NCBI RefSeq assembly: GCF_023856365.1
Contig: NC_064539.1
Span: 30,058,118-30,122,117 of the forward strand
Direction: 5' to 3'
Length of the DNA stretch: 64,000 bases
From: Brienomyrus brachyistius
Lineage: Eukaryota; Chordata; Actinopteri; Osteoglossiformes; Mormyridae
Under the pieces are notes generated by a model. That model saw only the letters and a list, made by a program, of their open reading frames with translations. It ran no database searches and was not told the DNA's origin. The position numbers and the translations under genes are program-made. Positions 41,043-64,000 of this stretch are shown here, piece by piece (the first letter of the stretch is position 1; each line of letters opens with the position of its first letter).

Positions 41043-41789
41043 TTTTACCATTTATTTAGGGAAATCTGTAACGTTCCTCAAATGAAAATGTACATTACTC
41101 CGCATAAAACATCACATATACATCAAAATAAATTATTCATCTGGTCTTGTCTGTTATATACTCAGGTGCGGGGGGGAAATCGGAAACTACCATATTACAG
41201 GTACTAAAAACGGTCGAAGTACAAAGCTGTAAAAATGACAGCAGGCAGGCAGAGGGGACAGCAGAGGGTGATCGCTTCCTCGCTACCTGCGTCTCCCAGC
41301 TTTTCATTTGCGCTCCTTACGTACCAGCAGCTCCATCGTGGCCGCGCATTGCGCTCCCGGCCACATACTCCAATGTCGTGGCCTCTCACGTAACGGGTGT
41401 TGAACCGGGACTTGGACATGCATGTGACGGCTTTGCAGTGCCTTTCCATCTGGCGCTTCCCCTTTTCAGAAACCCCCCCAAGCCCCACGCTACTAAATCA
41501 GAGGCCAGCCTGCCGGTCAGCAAGTGGGCAGGTCTACCTCCTGCTTCTCTGCACTCCTACTCACTCTCCCTCTGGATCTGTATCCTGTGACCCCCGGGGC
41601 TTCTGATGTGGGCCTGGAGGACAGATTTATGAGGTGGGTATCAGGGAAGAGGGCCTGGGGAAGGGGGACTGGGGTGAGGGGTTCAGGGGGTATTTACATC
41701 CAGTCGAAGTGGGAGGGGGGCAGGGATAAGGATGACTGGGGAGAGGTGGGGGCTGAATCGAGGAAGTTCCTCAAGCGTGGAGATGCCTC

Positions 41790-61443
<19,654 letters not shown>

Positions 61444-61446
61444 CTG

Positions 61447-64000
61447 GGAAAAAAAAGGGGGGGGGGGGGGTGCATTAACGCTAATGGACTTTATTGTGAT
61501 CATTTTTTCACAGACGTAACGGCTTCACGTGCCCCATTAGGTTTTTATATAGGAATGACGGTGTGTAATGGAATGTAGACCTGAGGGATACCGACCGCAT
61601 TTCTGCCCCTAATGGTTTGATGAATAATTGCAACAAAACAATAACAGTCAGGGAATATACACTGAATCTGGTTAGGGAGCCATTTTGATTTCCTGGTCAT
61701 AACAAATGATTGTATCTTTGAAGTATTCAAAGGACAGAAAATACATTTTGTCTACGCTCTTTCTGAGTGTTATTCGGTATAAGGTAAACACTTCCCAGTG
61801 CTTTCCTGAGACTAGGCGTCTTGACGCTCTGAGGGTCTGCAGAGCAGGTATGGGGGGGGGGGGGGGGTTCCCTCGAGATGTTTCATTCAATTGACGAAAT
61901 GTCGACAATAGCGGTCGTTTTACACATCATGTCAATTTACGATCGGAGGAAAAATACTCTGGGGTCCGTAGCAGCGGTCTACTTTTTAAGGAAGGTTGCA
62001 AACCCTCTACTCTACGGGGAACCGGATTTGCTACAAAAGCGTGATTGCCACTAAAATAATCAATGTGCTCCTGAAAATATATTTGGACTGTAGGCCTGCA
62101 AAGTACTATTTCAGATGAGATCCATGGAGAAACATGCCGCAGGGCTGATTGGGAACACGGGGGGAGGATTCTACGGAGACGTGCAGGCCACCTGAGAACC
62201 TGATGGCCAATGAGGGAATGTGCAATCAGCCACCCCCCCCAGCAGACCTAAGGAAGAGGGACATGATAAGATCAATTCTCACATTACTAGCAAAGCAGCG
62301 AAGGGGCAGAAGCCGCTGAGCATCGATCCGTCTTAATTGGCTGTATTTTTCATTAAGAGCATTGACTCCTTTGTATTGCTCAAAACGTGCAATAGCCTAA
62401 CAATGCTGAGTGTGCAGATGGAGAGCATGAGACAGTGCCACTTCATCCCGGGACAAAGAGACAGACTCTGGGGCGACTGAAATGCAGCTGTGATGCTACT
62501 GAGTCAACAAGCGCTTCTCTGGAGTCCAGCGTTTATGTAGGTGGTGTTATGGAAAAAGGTTTATATACTATAAGTCATTGGAGGGGGGGGGGGCATACAG
62601 GACAGGGGTCCTGGAAACAAGCCGGCACCTGTGTTTGTGTGTGTGTGTGTGTGGTGGGGGGGGGGCAGGATTCCTGGTCTTGACCATGGTTGGAGAAGGC
62701 AGTGATCATGGACTGCTGCCTTGTGGAAAAGTGTGATGTGGTCTGTTTCCCACCTATTAGGTTAGCAAAGATCCAACTGCTCTCCCTAACAATTCTTACA
62801 TTACTGTTCTGAATAATGTTCCGTGTTCCAAAATACTGCATTTGTTCAAAGTAAATTAAAAAAGTATATTCTCATCTAGCAAAAACCCAGGGTATTTCCA
62901 TTTATAAGCAACGACATCCTTTAAGTTAGGAACACAAGAATGTTTTGAAAGTAATTTGTTAATATTCAGATAACATCAGCACTGTGGCATTATGGGAAAC
63001 GTGGCTCCACTGACCACTTTCAAGGTAAAATATATCCTAGGGCTGCAGAGATCATGAGGGCTCTGCTTCCTGGCAGCTGTCCACAGCACCTATTTTTGCA
63101 TCGAAACATCGGTTAATTTCCCTGCGAAGGACCTACGCAGGTCAGAGGTTTGGCTCCAGAGCCTTGCTTATTCTCCAGACATAGAAGGTTACGAATTGCT
63201 AAGCAGACACTCTCTGATTTAAACAGACAATATTTTACAGCGGAAACAGATACATTGCTATATAACAATGAGTATAACAGCAGGTCCCTTGCTAAGAATA
63301 GCTTGCCGTGTCAGGCCATACGTCTACCAGCGGCCTACTCAGTTCCGCTTTGTTCACACCTGCAGCTTTTGTCATGCATATCCTTCTCGGTCCTTTAGCG
63401 GTGTGCACCTTAATCCCTACGCCTGATTTCTCTAAGGGTATGATATGTGCTCCGTGTTCTGCCGTGGCTCTCGCGTGTTAAACAGGCCGTAAAGTTCTCC
63501 GCTTTGAAGGCGCGTCTGAAAAAGGCCCACCGTGACCGTCTCGCTTTTGCACCGTGACACGCCGCTCTGCCCGTCTGCCTGCTGGCTATTTATTTATAGC
63601 AACTGGGTTAGATGCTGCCGGGGCGCCGCCCGCTTGGGGCGTCGTTCGCCCCCGGCGCGCCTTACAGCGCGCTATAAATCGCGGAGCGCAGCTAAACACG
63701 CAACCAAGCTGATAAGGTCGACCTGCCGCTGTCCGGTCCCAGCTTAAGCCAGTGTGACGACCATGTAGTGCGGCAGAGGGCTGCAGAAAGCATGCTAAGA
63801 GTATCGAGCCATTTCGGGGGGGGAGGTGGGCTTGCAGATATACGCTCCCGGTGTCTCGCATCTTTGTCTCGATGGGGGAGCGCGGCGGGCCAATCAATTC
63901 CGAACGCAATTGGTTATAATAGAGGGCTGGTGGTATCGCCTCCATCCCTCCTCCTCAATTTAAGCTTTTGATTTTTTTTTTCATTTATTCATTTTTTGTC
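61447..64000. other. sez6l: sez6l intron 1 (partial), no exon recognised
   Basis: A poly-C tract lies just upstream of the exon 2 acceptor, and 63.6-63.7 kb is CpG-rich. No signal-peptide exon with the right donor phase was found, so exon 1 probably lies beyond the window. Confidence 0.55.

Noticed and set aside
63586..63945. 119-codon minus-strand frame in CpG-rich DNA as sez6l exon 1
   Set aside because: No signal peptide and no suitable donor in the needed phase.

Overview
This is vertebrate nuclear DNA, almost certainly from a ray-finned fish; I cannot name the species. The evidence is four spliced, intron-rich protein genes with vertebrate orthologues, fish-type Tc1 and tRNA-derived repeats, CA/TG microsatellites and many long G/C homopolymers. 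No prokaryotic or phage features are present, and I found no novel enzymatic or defence system. The novelty is in splice-site architecture, repeats and details of known genes.

All four genes lie on the minus strand. From high to low coordinates they are: sez6l (about 61.4 to 41.8 kb, 16 coding exons; the signal-peptide exon is not seen and probably lies beyond base 64,000); tpst2 (35.9 to 29.2 kb, five coding exons); ubc (about 26.57 to 24.2 kb, non-coding first exon plus one coding exon with six ubiquitins); and scarb1 (21.27 to 7.97 kb, 12 coding exons). I placed exon boundaries by reading splice sites and checking that codon phase carries from exon to exon. One tRNA-Leu(AAG) gene lies on the plus strand inside a sez6l intron. 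In human the pairs SCARB1-UBC (12q24.31) and SEZ6L-TPST2 (22q12.1) are on different chromosomes; here they are neighbours.

The genes have unrelated cellular jobs: lipoprotein and cholesterol uptake (scarb1), ubiquitin supply (ubc), Golgi tyrosine sulfation (tpst2) and a neuronal CUB/sushi membrane protein (sez6l). Their proximity reflects conserved linkage, not a pathway.

Repeats are concentrated in introns. They include a 2.8-kb array of 52-bp units with 9/10-unit higher-order structure in tpst2 intron 1; a nearly intact but internally deleted Tc1 element, a second Tc1 relic and a LINE reverse-transcriptase relic in the last sez6l intron; a retroposon family with target-site duplications; and a 34-bp tandem repeat that copies a sez6l 5' splice site four times. 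Several 3' splice sites use nearly pure poly-C as the polypyrimidine tract. Three sez6l exons carry single-base frameshifts (two of them in G/C runs) and a fourth appears to switch frame twice; sequencing error is the likeliest cause.
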